From contig OY754982.1 in the NCBI GenBank assembly GCA_963576475.1, positions 9,818,280-9,882,279 of the forward strand: 64,000 nt of DNA. The letters run 5' to 3'. The stretch is from Molanna angustata. Lineage: Eukaryota; Arthropoda; Insecta; Trichoptera; Molannidae. The notes under the pieces are model-generated. The model was not told the origin of the DNA. It made no database searches and worked only from the letters and a program-made list of their open reading frames with translations. Below are positions 22,115-34,155 of this stretch, piece after piece. A program made the position numbers and the translations under genes. How positions within the stretch are numbered: the first letter of the stretch is position 1; the number at the start of each line of letters is the position of its first letter.

Positions 22115-24974
22115 CTAATGCACTCCCCTTGACTTAGACAATTTAGAATATGTTAACACAGACAAAATGCTCCAAGGATACTATATTATGACATGAACAG
22201 AATCAGTTCTTACAACATGAAAACAATTTACTAGTATCAACATCCAGTGGATAAAAACTATTCCACTAAACAGTGCTTGTGTCGTAATAGATATATGTAC
22301 ATTTATTAAATAATGAATAATGAGTCCATATACATACTTAAGTTTAATATTGGATTACCCTGACATTTTGTGTAAATATTTGGTTACCCTGACAAAAAAA
22401 AGAACACACTTTTTTTACAAAAACGAAAAAAAATTGATGATTTATCGCATAATTATAATATATAAATATATTATATAACAATATCATAATTTATGAATAT
22501 CTATCTAAACGGAAAATATAATAATTGATGTATATCTATCACCTAATTATCATATATCATAGTTATTCTATATATCATAATGTTTATTTAAATGTAAAAT
22601 GTTTATTTGTAAAAAAGTTTATAGTTGTTGACAAACTATTAAAAAAAAATATTACTATAATATATCACAATATTTATAAATACGAACATCTTCTATCTAA
22701 ACGTAAAATTCAATAATTTATGAATATTTAAAACGATAAGGTTTAAAGTATAAAATCATTATGAGCGAATACTTTTTTTCTTTTCTTTGATTACGTAAGA
22801 ATGTAGTAGCCATTCTGAATGTACTGCCTTTTTAGGTAAATGTGTCGTGTTTCCTTTTATAAGGTTGTGCACACCCGCATACCTGTCGCTGGTTACCCCT
22901 CATTGTGTGAAATGCTGTGATGATATGAATTAATTTATATAATTATAATATCTTTGGTTGGGGTGGTCGACCAATGAAGATAAACGTTGTTCTTCAATAT
23001 CATATATGAGTGAAATTTGATATAGGTACAAATATGACGGCTATATACAAAATTATAAAGTACAGGTAGGTACCTACTCGTGAACTAGACAATATCGAAA
23101 GTCCGCGCGCACACTACGCGCCTTTTATAAATATATTTAGTCAATCATGCTGTCTCGCTCGCACTCACACTATCACGTATCTCACAATAATATTTTATTT
23201 TATGTTGTATATTTACTACCACAACTAGTCCTACATGAAAATCTAAGACGAAGAAGGATGTCTCGAAGACAGGACGTCTATATCCGTGTACTTCCGGAAG
23301 GAGTTTATAGAAGGACGTTCCGGGAATAAGCTGTATTAGGTACCTACTCATTTTATGGAATGATTTGTATGAAAAAACGATTACCTATACTAGGTACTTC
23401 ACCAAAATGTGTACGACTTTGCATGTTTCTGCCATTTTTTTCATCAAAATACGTAGTTAAGGCACGCACGCCGCCTCTTCCTCTTATATTCGCTGCCATG
23501 TCGGCCAGACTAATCGCAGAGACATGATTCAAAAACTCGCGAAAAGAAAAAGAAATACACCACGTGCTTGTGGAAATTGCATCCTTCTAGCAGCACTACA
23601 AAACAACACATATAATATGAAATTGTGCGTCATATTAGTAGGACGCAGCATAGGCTTGACAGCTTGGAGTACAAATCACATGACGCAGATTACTCTATAC
23701 AAACAGGCCCCAGTGGATTCCAACCAGTATAAGAAGAAAAAATTGCAATAAAAATAAAATATCTATAAAAATTAATTTGCAAAATAACCAAGCAATTCTT
23801 TGCTCTAAAGAAATCTTAAAGGTAGTAATGTAATCTCGTTTTTTTATATTTATTTACCTGAGTACGTATTACATATCAAAAATTTGACTTAAAATTTATT
23901 ATTGGTTTACATTGTCATAAAAGTTTGATGTTTTATTTTAGGGTATTGCTAGAAATGAAACACTGGTAATTTTGTATGACAAATAATCCAGAACAGATCA
24001 ATCGATTTAATTCATTACAATTATCGATTTACGTTGACCTGCTTAAATAAGTTCCACAATCGTTGACCGCCATTTTCATTTCGTGGACCCATAATGTGAT
24101 ATCTTATATCATTGATTGGTTTTATACATCTGTAACATCTATTAGATCAAGTAGGTATATTCATTTAGTTGGAGTTCGCTTGAACTTTCAAAATAGGGCA
24201 TCAATAGCTCGTTTAAAAGCTCTTAGATTCGAAAGTTTCTTGCAGTCAACTGGAGGTACATTAGTGAATACTAAAAAGTCATATTTACTGCCTGCATTCA
24301 CTGAAGGTAAAAGAACCATTTAACTTTACACAACAGAGTTCATGCATACTAGTGATATATTTATTTTAACTATTGTTATAACATCATAACATCAAACCAA
24401 ACTAAATCCAATCACATATTTATTTCACAAGTACCTACAATATTGTACAAAATTAATACAAAAAAAACTGTATATTGATACTTATATCTAATATTTAGAA
24501 TTTGTAAAGCGCTCTCTAGGAATTTAGCTTATATGGGCATTAATTTAGCCTGTCGCTAAATTAAAACTAGTAATTGAAGCTTTTTTGTAATAGATAATTT
24601 AATTTTTAAATTTAAAAATTGAGCGATTTCGAAATGTAAGATGTTAGTAACTACGATGAAATGTCGAGCGCTACCTGTCCTTTTATACCCTCAGGGAGCT
24701 AGTTAAATGAGTACGTTCCGGGTCAATGTCCATGGTGGTTCTCGAATGTGTCTGCCTAGAAAAGTACCTCTTGATATTGTATTGTTGTCGATATTCTGGT
24801 AGGTTATTGACCTCGTCCTAGTGAAAATTGCACGACAACAAAATGTACTTGCGACGAATGTATCCATTCGCCTCAGGGATATAAGATCACTCCAAGGGCG
24901 CTGTAGCTTATTTGTTGGCTCTACGAAACAAGGCAGTCTTAAGAAGTCTACTAAGTTTTGTCAAATACAGTGAG
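22115..24974. other. 2.9 kb with no firm feature
   Basis: AT-rich. The frames at 23524-23751 and 24063-24323 (+) have no recognisable motif. CTTTTATAAATATA at about 23121 is TATA-like but has no supporting downstream gene. Confidence 0.4.
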
Positions 24975-25888
24975 CAGCGGCGACTCTATATGAAGTGCGT
25001 TGGATCAATTGCACTACCAATTTTTAAATGGTATATTCTAAAAATTAATATTAAAATATGTTTTTAATATATCATTACGCTTTAATTTATTACTGTTATT
25101 TTTCTAAACCAATTGATTATTATATAATATACCCTCGCAATCGACATCATATAATGAAATCTACCGCAATACAAATATTATCATTATGTAATGTATGGCG
25201 TGCAATATACATATCGCACCAAAATTGATTTCTTTTTAATACAGCGTATGTATGAAGAGAAAGAGATAGTCCCCTGGCAGATGAAATAGCGATACTTGTA
25301 CTGAACTCATAAGGCAGACTCGTGCAGGCTCGTGCGCTGCACTGAGTTTATCATATCTTAGATGTAATTAGTATGTATACCTCTATCTCGCTCTCTAATT
25401 CATTAGCCATTCGTATTGAAAGAGATGAGTATCACGTATACATGACACACAGCCGATTCCGCGCCTAAAATACGAGTGTCACATATTGACACACAACTAT
25501 AGACCTAATTACTTAGTATATATTAATACTTGATTGAGACGAAAATTGTATGAATAATACTCCCATACATTTGTCTTCACGACATCTGTTGATAAATCAG
25601 TAAAACAATATTGTAAAATAACAATAGGTATTGCTTATAAAAGAGCACTAATTCAAATGTATACATAATTATCCTTGTTTGAACTTGATTTTTACCAATC
25701 GTCAATATCGGGCGCGGTTTTTATTTTGAATCAAAAAATGATTTGAAAACAAATACTGTTACTTTAATACATTTGTTTAAATATCCTATATTGTATTTAT
25801 GATTTAAATGCCTATTAATTTATTATTAATTCAGGAAAAAATTGCACTACCAAAAATGATCAAAAATACCATCGACCAGTCGCCACTG
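24975..25888. mobile_element. Non-autonomous hAT-like DNA transposon
   Basis: The termini CAGCGGCGACT (24975-24985) and AGTCGCCACTG (25878-25888) are inverted repeats with one mismatch. They are flanked by 8-bp repeats acagtgag (24967-24974) and actgtgag (25889-25896), differing at one base; 8-bp duplications are typical of hAT elements. Both subterminal regions also carry AATTGCACTACCA in direct orientation. The interior has no transposase frame. A short hairpin-less 914-bp element, probably mobilised in trans. Confidence 0.6.
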
Positions 25889-25924
25889 ACTGTGAGTATA
25901 TGTTGTTTTTGTCAAATGTTTTTT

Positions 25925-26340
25925 TTTGTGAATAAATGCTGTTGATATGAGATCGTTAAGAATAATTTATAATAGAACGATGTATGACAGGGTAAGAAAT
26001 GAGGACATGAGGAAAGAATGTAAGATGAAGAAAGATGTCATTAATATAATGAAAGTGAATACATTGAGATGGTTTGGCCACATGGTGAGAATGAATGAGG
26101 AACGCCTGACGAAGGATATATACAGTGCGGACAGGAATGGAATAAGATGTCGGGGACGCCCAAGAAATGGATGGCATGACCATGTGAACGATATTCTGAA
26201 GTACGGAAATGTTAGAAGCATGAACAACAGACGAACATGTACGAGACGATGCATGAATGTGGACGAGGCGGGGGATGCATGATAGGGTAGAAAAAATGGC
26301 GTTCTGTTCTCTCTGCCATCTTTGGTGGTATGCTTTTTTA
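25925..26340 (+). mobile_element. RTE-like 3' fragment (family F1), fullest copy
   Basis: After a stop near 25940 the frame reads MRSLRIIYNRTMYDRVRNED, KVNTLRWFGHMVRMNEERLT, CRGRPRNGWHDHVNDIL and RRTCTRRCMNVDEAGDA. It retains the LRWFGHMVRM block that is deleted in the copy at 1-475. Near 26310 the usual PVRDMA end is replaced, so the (TATG)n tail is missing. Dead copy directly right of the hAT-like element. Confidence 0.7.
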
Positions 26341-26344
26341 TTCC

Positions 26345-27061
26345 ATTGACTGTGTCGAATCACCCAGCTCTTTAGTTTCTGAATTATTATGCACAATGTT
26401 CAATTAATAAATAGATAAATAAACAATGATTAAAAAAAACTGGTAATATCAAAAACTTTTGACTTCCGAAATCTGTGTTTCCGTCTTCTTGCAACGAAGT
26501 CTTTTTAAGATCCAAATTCACCAATGAGGTTCAAGATGTTTGCCGATAGCTATACTACTATACTTTGTTATTGAAATAATCTTGTCTATCTCTGTTTTCT
26601 TTCGTGACGATGGAGTAGATGGTAGCCACATACAAACAGTTGCAACAGATGCAGTTGCAGGTGAGAAGTACTCAAAAGTGAACAGTGGGTTTGTATAGAT
26701 GGAACATTGCGCATATCGGTCGTGTGCAAGTAATTGTCGCCTCTGTCACGACCGTAATAGAGTCGTTAGAGCTGAAATGCAGCATTTTCCATACCAAATT
26801 ACTCCAACAACAAGCTAACCGGTGACTGTTCCTTTGTTACCTTCACATCACATTATAATATTGCAGAACCAAAGCGAAATTAGCTACATATAATTCCTGC
26901 CACGGAATGCAAAGATAGGCCCATCTAGAATCCATATATATGTACAACCTCTAACAAAACAATCCATATATGTAGGTAAAGCCTCTAACAAAACAAAACC
27001 TACATCTGTAGCGATACAACCCAGAAAGTTTCAATATATTATATCTAACAAATATGCAAAT
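26345..27061. other. No recognised feature
   Basis: AT-rich DNA without motifs. Confidence 0.4.
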
Positions 27062-27151
27062 ACTTTTTACTCATCACTATCCTAAGGGGATATAGTTGGT
27101 AGATATAAATTTTTAAAATCATTTTTTATTGCAGATTATCAACTGCTCTTC
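27062..27151 (+). repeat. R-B repeat, copy 1 (fragment)
   Basis: Shares ACTCATCACTATCCTAAGG, GGATATAG and TTGCAGATTATCAACT with R-B at 27893, 32040 and 36097. It stops at ATTATCAACT, where the R1-like element begins. Confidence 0.6.
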
Positions 27152-27892
27152 CCCCACCACCACCCGTTCTGTTTATGGGGACTAATAACGGCCCCTTGCA
27201 AAACTCTGAAAGAACACATAAAGAACATACGAAGAGTCCGGAGAACTCTAAAACCTTGCAGACACTGCATTTAATGTGCCAAAGAGAGCTAATCTTGTGG
27301 AAACAACTGGCTCACTGCTCAGTGATAGTGAAGATAAGAGTGCACCGAATTTAAGACAGAAAGTCTTGAAAGCCCTAAACTTGCTCTTCGTGGCTACAAT
27401 GTCCGCATGTCCAATGGGTCCAATGAAATTCCCTCGGACATCGTCGGAAAGTTGACACGGAGAAGTTAGTGCATTCCCATAGGATATGCTCAGTAGTCTG
27501 TTCAGGGTTACCACAAAGCTGACATGAGGATGAATCGGATAAGTGAAAACGAAAGAGATAACTTTTGAAACTGCCGTGTCCAGTAAGGAATTGCGTGGTC
27601 CAATAATCGGGAACAATCTACGAGGAAGAAATTCGAGTCCTAACATCGGGAACAAATAAAAATGTCAGTCTGCCCACGGAAGAAGAAGACCAGCGACGTT
27701 GCCAAGTATCTAAAAGAGAACTCCGGGCCAAGTTCTCAATCTCTCCACGAACTGTGGGTAAATTTACGGGTGGGAGAGAAACACCACCCAAAATTGAGCT
27801 TCGGCCTCTATACAGGTTGTGAATTGAAGCTTGTCGCTGTGTTTCCAGATCAAGGGGAGCCATACCTGTGAGAATAGAAAGTGTGAAAATTA
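27152..27892 (-). mobile_element. R1-like LINE ORF2 C-terminus
   Basis: Minus strand: DLETQRQASIHNLYRGRSSI, VSLPPVNLPTVRGEIEN, TWQRRWSSSSVGRLTFLFVP, then after a frameshift TQFLTGHGSFKSYLFRFHL, SSSCQLCGNPEQTTEHILWE with C, and FRAFKTFCLKFGALLS. The W-Q-x-R-W, TGHGxFxxYL and CX2CX8HX4C spacing are the hallmarks of R1-group ORF2 C-termini (established for that group; clade call inferred). It is inserted between two R-B copies. Better preserved than its relative at 7505-7990 but frameshifted near 27620. Confidence 0.7.
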
Positions 27893-28340
27893 TCGCATAT
27901 AAAATTATTAACTTTGTTGTACATTATAATAAAGTTGTCTTTTTACTCCTCACATCCCCAAGGGGATAGGTATGGATATGAAATTTTCAAGGTTATTTTG
28001 TTTATTGCAGATTATCAACTAGTATCATGATGAGATTTTTTCTGAAAGTTTCGTCACAATATGTCTTTGTATGTGTGCTGTGTATTATATGATAATATGT
28101 ACTATGTTCAGAGTGTTTATTCCACTTTATCGATTATAGACAAAAGAACTCATTCGATTCTTTTCAAATTTTGTAAATCTGTATATTTAATATTCGCTTA
28201 GACCATAATGAAGGACATGATTACTGCTTCTCTGTTTTTTTTAACTGTCAAATATTTCCCACACCCACCAGTCTTGTCTCACCTAAAAAGGCAACATCTA
28301 CAATGGGTGATGAACCTCATTGGTGAACTATGTAAGATTT
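27893..28340 (+). repeat. R-B repeat, copy 2
   Basis: Carries TTTTTACTCCTCAC, CCCCAAGGGGATAGG, TTGCAGATTATCAACTAG, TATCATG, TTTATCGATTATAGAC and AACTGTCAAATATTTC in the same order as at 36097-36583. It diverges after about 28258. Confidence 0.65.
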
Positions 28341-28349
28341 TTTTTTGCC

Positions 28350-28865
28350 TGTTGTATTTTTGATTGAGTGGATCCCAGATTCCGAAATAAAGACCAGGAT
28401 TGAGATGGCGAGATCCACCATCTACAAAATACAAAAAACTGCTGTATAACCGAGATCTGAAGCTTGGTACAAGGTGGAAAGCTATTAAAGTATACGTGTT
28501 ACCAGTAGGTACTCTTGTATGGAGTGGAAGGTTGGATTCTCAAAATCTCAACAGTAAATAAAATTGAAGCATCAGAGATGTGGCTATAAATCTGATGCAT
28601 TGCGCATCTCATGGGTTCGATAGTCTTCAATGAAAGAGTTGATGACCACTGTAAAGAGACGCAAAGCGGCAGGTTTTTTTTTTGCCACATATTTAGTGGT
28701 GATAGATATGCCCTTCTACAACTAATAGTGGAGGAAAAGATATAGGTAAGATGGAATATGGGGTGTAAAAGAATATCATGACTTAAAAATCTCAGGCAGT
28801 GGTTCAGGGCTCCAGATGTGGCATCACTAATAAGGTTGGCGGGATGAGTTTGTTGTGACGAAGAA
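28350..28865 (+). mobile_element. RTE/BovB-like pseudogene (family F2)
   Basis: Three frames together give IPDSEIKTRIEMARSTIYKI, LLYNRDLKLG, LLYGVEGWILKISTVNKIEA, SEMW, and RYALLQLIVEEKI, ending LKNLRQWF and PDVASLIRLAG. This parallels 2113-2926 (the EIKCRIEAA and LLYGVESWTL blocks) with at least three frameshifts and several stops. An old dead copy. Confidence 0.65.
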
Positions 28866-28869
28866 GCAG

Positions 28870-29477
28870 ATGAATTTTTGCTTGTTGTTTGTTTTTGGTT
28901 AGTAATTAATTAAATATTAAGATATTTGCCGGAAGAGATACAGTTTTGAATTGTATTTTCATTCTGGATATCTGTCTCCTGAAGTCTCCAGAATATATCA
29001 ATTTATAGTTGGGTGCGTTTTTTTTTATTGCGTTTGACACTTGATATGGCATTATACCTGTTTGTTATCCGAGAAGCTATATAAAATAAAATAAGTAAAA
29101 TTGTATACGATAGAACAGCAAGTCGAGGTAGGTATCAATATAAAATTAACAATGGAAGCCTTGATTGAATATGTCAACAGCAGTTAAAGATTTGTGGAGT
29201 TGGAAATTGCTCACTTTAATCGTAAAATAACATTGTATGCGGTGACCAGTAACTTGTGTTAACCTACATTAAACCAGCACACATAGGTAGGTACCAATTG
29301 TTGATATCAAATTGAACCAAAAATTAACAATAGTTCACGCGATGAACTAAAAAATATATTTTATATTGGTGTAAGTAAGAGAAAACTATTAGGAAAATGC
29401 AATGTCTTTTAATGGGACAAAGATTTTTGCTATTTGACGATTTTTTCCAAACCAACCATAAGTAAAGTTTGTTTATT
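28870..29477. other. No recognised feature
   Basis: AT-rich, no motif. Confidence 0.4.
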
Positions 29478-29840
29478 ACTAGTTGCATGTAACACATAAG
29501 ATCCAACTGTCGACAGTGATAGTATGTATAGTTGAAGATTAAGTACCAAACTATAAACCTATAAATCCAAATTATTGAATATTTTAAGATATTTTGTTTT
29601 CTATACAACACATGTAGATATGTATGTCAAGATAGGATAGTATGGAAGTCAGTCCTTTTTTCCTACCCAGAATATGAAAACAGCATGATGATATGTATGT
29701 ATGTATATTTGGAGATTAAGTTTCAAAATATTGAATCCCCGTAGATATCGTGTAGTGTGTACTGCCATACAAATTGTATGAAACACACACACACACACAA
29801 TAAATGTTTTACTCCGAATTCTGAATAAATCCATTATACA
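29478..29840 (-). repeat. R-A repeat, copy 2
   Basis: Contains ACTAGTTGCATGTAACACAT, AGATCCAACTGTCGACAG, TGTCAAGATAGGATAGTATG, CCTACCCAGAATATGAAAAC and GCCATACAAATTGTATGAA as in 59085-59880. It ends in a short (CA)n run. Confidence 0.7.
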
Positions 29841-29844
29841 TAGT

Positions 29845-30924
29845 ACATATATGCTGCTAAGCTTCTATGTTGATGATTTTGACTTTAAAATATAGACCTT
29901 ACATACAAATATAACGTATCATGACTTGATACTATGTCGCTATGTTAAGAGAAATTAATTCTCTTGATCGACAGTTGGATCAACAAAAAGCTTAAAGTTC
30001 TATCCAAATGAACTTGGAATTTAAAGTTTTAGCACCATATATAATTATCGTAGGATTAAAACGATATACATATGTGAGATGAGTATGAAAAGAGACACGG
30101 TGATAATTCAATGAATTAGTATGTGATTATTCCAGCTTACATGGTATAATGCTATTCAACAATTTTCAATTAAGTTCGGACTATGTAAGTAAGTCAAGTT
30201 GGGAATAATACTAAGAATAATAAATAAAGCTTCTTAATTGAGAGACCACATACGGGATCACCATTAACACTTTAACACTTCGCCATAATATATATCTTTC
30301 ATCAATACCTCCATCTTTGTTCTATCACAGGGATTTTCAACATGATAAAATCATAAGCTCTATAGAGTTAAATGATTTTCGTAATGTTTATTAGCATTCA
30401 AAACTAATACACTATGGCTAACATTATACTCTCAACAATATATACTTAGTATTTTATTTATTTCTATTTTCACATTATGGATACCTCTGATATAATATAT
30501 ATTGTCTCATTGATATTGAAATATGATATTGTCACATTTTTATTTTATTTCATTTAATTATTTTATAGAATACAACAGCAAACAAGAAAAATTTATACAA
30601 ATTTACTAATATAATTTTTATATTACATACACATTAATTAATAATTTTGAAAACAGGATGGGAAAGGAGAGAGGTAGGGAAGGGAGTGGGGGGAAGCATC
30701 GACCACTAGAAACTCATTTTATGATTTATACCTCACGTGACTCAATGTATGAGTAATACGTAGTAAATTGCAATCAGAAGAAAAATGTACACTATCTTGT
30801 TAAGTTAAATTTTACAATGAAAAAAAATACTTTTAATATAGGCACGCATATAAATCTAAAACGAAATATATGCTGGCAACTAGAGGTGCCCAACCACACG
30901 ATCCCCAGGAACTTCGGTAAGAGC
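29845..30924. other. Probable LINE tail; otherwise nothing
   Basis: AGAGAAATTAATTCTCTTGA then TCGACAG at about 29949 resembles one arm of the hairpin at 43794-43841. TTTTTATTTTATTTC at about 30538 is a likely minus-strand LINE tail without coding. Confidence 0.35.
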
Positions 30925-31545
30925 AGGTACCTACAATATCGAATGTGAGGACACATTTACTTACCTAGGTTCGGTCGTAACGAGTGGTAATGAAACTATT
31001 GTGAGATCAAGAAAAGACTTGCCTTGGCTAACAAGTGTTACTTTGGACTACAGAGGCACTTTAGATCACGTGTACTGTCAAGAAATACTAAAATCCTCGT
31101 CTATAAAATTCTTTTACGACCTGTACTAACATACTGCTCTGAATGTTGGGTTCTTGCTAAAAAGGATATGGATCCGTTACTGGTCTTCGAAAGAAAAATT
31201 TTGAGAAAATTTTCGATCCCCTCTGCGATCAAGGCACGTGGAGTATCATGTTCAACCACGAACTACAGAGCCTATTCAAGGAAACAAATATCGTTCAAAC
31301 GATAAAAATAGGGAGGCTAAGCTAGTTAGGACATCAGACACCAAAGATGATGACCAGACACCAAAAAGAATCCTCACAACGAGTCCGGGGGGTAGAAGGG
31401 GTGTGGGAAGGCCGAAACTGCGATGGATGGATGGAGTTGAGAGGGACCTTCAAATAGCCGATTCCTTGAAAAGGCCAAGGCCCATCCTGGGCTGTGGAGC
31501 AACTGATGATGATTATGATATAAATTTTGTAAATCGTATAATAAA
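30925..31545 (+). mobile_element. RTE-like 3' fragment (family F4)
   Basis: The frames read DTFTYLGSVVTSGNE, then ANKCYFGLQRHFRSRVLSRN, LVYKILLRPVLTYCSECWVL, then shifted IMFNHELQSLFKETNIVQTI, and finally RRGVGRPKLRWMDGVERDL. It ends EKAKAHPGL and a TGATGATGAT tail at 31501-31515. At least two frameshifts and a TAG disrupt it. The YLGS, RPVLTY and GRPKLRW motifs are standard for an insect RTE lineage. Confidence 0.7.
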
Positions 31546-32233
31546 TTTAAATGTGAGTAAACCACTTCAGTGTATGAGTTTATAGTATTTCTTACATTAA
31601 ATGTATAACATTCATGAATGGAATCATTTACTACGGACCATATATTGATCAGCCCTGCCCTATGGGTAGGTATCTATAATGATATCCCGTTCTATTATCG
31701 AGGGCGCACTTCACAAAAAAGATTTAAACGCACTCGCCATAAGTTGTTGTAAGTCGTATCGATAATGGTGCCCTTTTTAGGGGCGTCGTATTCTGAGTGG
31801 GTTTGAAGTTTGGGCCTTTGCAGTATATGTGTGTTATCTACATACTTAATAGTGTGCCCTAATAGAAGTTCAATAGAAGATGGACCATTTAAATGTTTTC
31901 GTTAATGGGTCGCGCCACTGGTTATAATAACGAGGTGATAATTTAAAGTTATGTAGATAGATCTATAGCATACTAAATGTATTGAGAGAATTAAAGGTTC
32001 ATTCCACTGTAAATTATGCCATTTCTGATGTGTTTTTGTAAACTTTTTAAATATAAATTATCGCATATAAAGTAATTAACATTGTTATACATTATGATAA
32101 AGTTCTCTTTTTACTCCTCACTACCCTAAATGGATTTAGTAAGGAGTTATGGATTCGAAATTTTCACCACAATGTATACCTGTGTGCGTGTGTTGTGTAC
32201 TATGTGCTATGTATTATGTGCTTATGTATTATG

Positions 32234-32446
32234 AGCAGTGGCACAGTTGGTAAGCCGTTCGGTTTCTGTGTGGGCGTCCTGGGTTCGATTCCCAGCAGAG
32301 GAGAAATTTATTTAAATTTATTTCTCACGTAAATATTGCATCTCTGGGTTGGAAATACTGGTTAGTTGGAAAAAATTGCAATACGGCAATAAACTCGCCT
32401 CTTGCGCGGGGTGCAAGGAAGTGTTCATTCATTTATTTTATTCATT
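32234..32446 (+). mobile_element. SINE-C, tRNA-derived
   Basis: A perfect A box (TGGCACAGTTGG, 32239-32250) and B box (GGTTCGATTCC, 32282-32292) sit 32 bp apart, as in a tRNA-derived RNA polymerase III promoter. A tRNA-unrelated body follows, ending in a CATTCATTTATT-like tail. The direct repeat tattatg (32227-32233 and 32447-32453) flanks it, and the R-B repeat continues on both sides. This is a SINE, not a tRNA gene, because the 3' half of the cloverleaf does not close. Confidence 0.8.
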
Positions 32447-32580
32447 TATTATGTGCTATGTACGGCGTGTTTATTCAACTTTATCGATTATAGACTAAAG
32501 TTCTCATTCGATTATTTTCAATTTTTTAAATTTGTTTATCAAATACTAGCTTAGACCCCATCAGATTTTGAAGGATATCT

Positions 32581-32747
32581 GGGGGGCAAGTCTGGTCCAA
32601 CCGGCGAAATCAAAACCCTCACGATTACCCCTATCATGGATAAAATTATTATAATGGAGGTCCATAAAATCTTTAGATGTCATAGAACTCCATTTGATAA
32701 TTATATATAGGGTTTTGATTTCGCCGATTTGACCAGACTTGCCCCCC
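32581..32747. mobile_element. MITE-C, 167-bp palindromic element
   Basis: Inverted repeats of about 39 bp: the left begins GGGGGGCAAGTCTGGTC and the right ends CAGACTTGCCCCCC; both continue inward with CGGCGAAATCAAAACCC and its complement. The interior is AT-rich. The insertion interrupts R-B where copy 4 is continuous. A diverged relative lies at 8105-8205. Confidence 0.85.
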
Positions 32748-32894
32748 TTATCAGTGCTTTTTAACTGTCAAATATTTTAAAGTGACCCAAGTTCAGCAAA
32801 CTTAAAATGTGATATATTTATTTTCAAATTGCTATAAAGGTACATCACTTTCATAACATGACATTGAAGGATTATCATAAATAGGACATATGTA

Positions 32895-33645
32895 GCATGA
32901 TTAGAATTTTGTAATAATTTAAAATGTTGTATATTTCTGTTTTTTTAATAAAAGACTTTGTACATAAATGGCATTCCCATGGAATGCTTTTCTTATCTTG
33001 GTAACTTCCTTGACCATAATTCAGGTAGCCCCATAATATCTGTCAACCATTACCACCAGTCGACGTCTTCAACTTGTAAATGTTAAATTGTATCTTTGTG
33101 TTTTTTTTTGTATCCTTATAGCGGAATACTAGAAGTCACATCTACCGTTAAATGTATTTTACACTGACTGATGGATAATATATTACCGAGAAAAAATATC
33201 ACACAGTAATTAACATATAAGAATTTTTAACTAGATGATATTTAATCTTTTTCTTCTCCCACAGTTTATGTCAATTTACTTTATTAGGCCAAGATAGTGT
33301 TGGTAAGATGTCCTAGCTTAGAAATATACGGGAAGAGACTGGAATTGAAAAATTGGAAGAAATGTTCTGGCTAAAATCAGAGTGATAGCAGAGTGGGAGA
33401 CCTAAAATGCCATCACACAATTTCCTTATTTGGGGTATGCAAAGATAACTGAACGCCAGATTCATCGCTCTTGACATATATTTCAGGTTTCGTTCGCCGT
33501 TCATGAATCTTCCTTTTTATATACACGTCTTCTATAATTATTACTTCTTACTTAACCCTCCTTCAAGATTCCATTAATTTCTGTGAGATATGTGAATGTG
33601 TGAGTGCAAGCAAGATAGCATTAATGACTGATGTTATATAATATA
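32895..33645. other. No recognised feature
   Basis: AT-rich, no motif. Confidence 0.4.
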
Positions 33646-33649
33646 GAAG

Positions 33650-34155
33650 GTGTGTTGTATGTACGACGAAATAAAAAGAAGAATAACAGCAGCAAACAAA
33701 TGTCATTTAGGGCTGCAAAATCAATTAAAGTCTGGTATAGTATCGCATTTACTAAGAAAATTATGGAAAAGATAAGAGTGACACAAAGAGCGATGGAAAG
33801 AAGAATGCTGAATATCTCGCTAAGAGACCACAAAACTAATGAATGGATTAGGAAGAACACAGGAATAGCGAATGTCAATGTGGCTAAAAGAATAGCGGAG
33901 TTAAAGTGGAGTTGGGCGGGTCATGTATCTCGGATGTCAGATGGACGATGGACAAAAATTGTGATGGACTGGAGGCCAAGAACGGGAAGCAGAAGCGTGG
34001 GAAGGCCCCAGACCAGATGGTCAGATGACATCAAAAAAGTGGCAGGTCCTGAATGGCGAAGAATGGCACAAGATAGAGTCCAGTGGAAGTCCAAGCGGGA
34101 GGCCTTTGTCCAATACTGGACTCAAGAAGAGGCTGAGTAAGTAAGTAAGTAAGTA
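33650..34155 (+). mobile_element. RTE-like 3' fragment (family F3), long open frame
   Basis: An uninterrupted frame to the TAA at 34138-34140 encodes IRVTQRAMERRMLNISLRD, ELKWSWAGHVSRMSDGRW, KIVMDWRPRTGSRSVGRP, TRWSDDIKK and FVQYWTQEEAE. This is the C-terminal end of an RTE-type ORF2, ending in an (AAGT)n tail (34138-34155). The upstream part near 33700 shows frame damage. It directly abuts a second RTE fragment of family F4. Confidence 0.7.

Larger units (their letters stand above)
32040..32890 (+). repeat. R-B repeat, copy 3 (twice interrupted)
   Basis: Matches copy 4 in TTTTTACTCCTCACTA, AAGGAGTTATGGATTCG, TTTATCGATTATAGACTAAA, AGACCCCATCAGATTTTGAA and TTTAACTGTCAAATATTT. It contains SINE-C (32234-32446) and MITE-C (32581-32747). 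Confidence 0.7.

Noticed and set aside
23100..23330. TATA-like promoter followed by a 60-codon frame
   Set aside because: TATA-like strings are expected by chance in such AT-rich DNA, and the following frame has no recognisable product.
24063..24323. 86-codon plus-strand frame
   Set aside because: No motif, no splice context and ordinary AT-rich codon use.
25956..26396. Minus-strand frames of 95-146 codons
   Set aside because: Antisense shadow of the F1 RTE copy.
27640..27871. Plus-strand frame 27662-27871 as a gene
   Set aside because: Antisense of the R1-like ORF2 fragment.
32239..32300. tRNA gene
   Set aside because: A and B boxes are perfect, but the acceptor stem does not close and the sequence continues into a SINE body with a tail and target duplication. 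The same applies at 44507-44572, 35085-35163 and 50520-50602.
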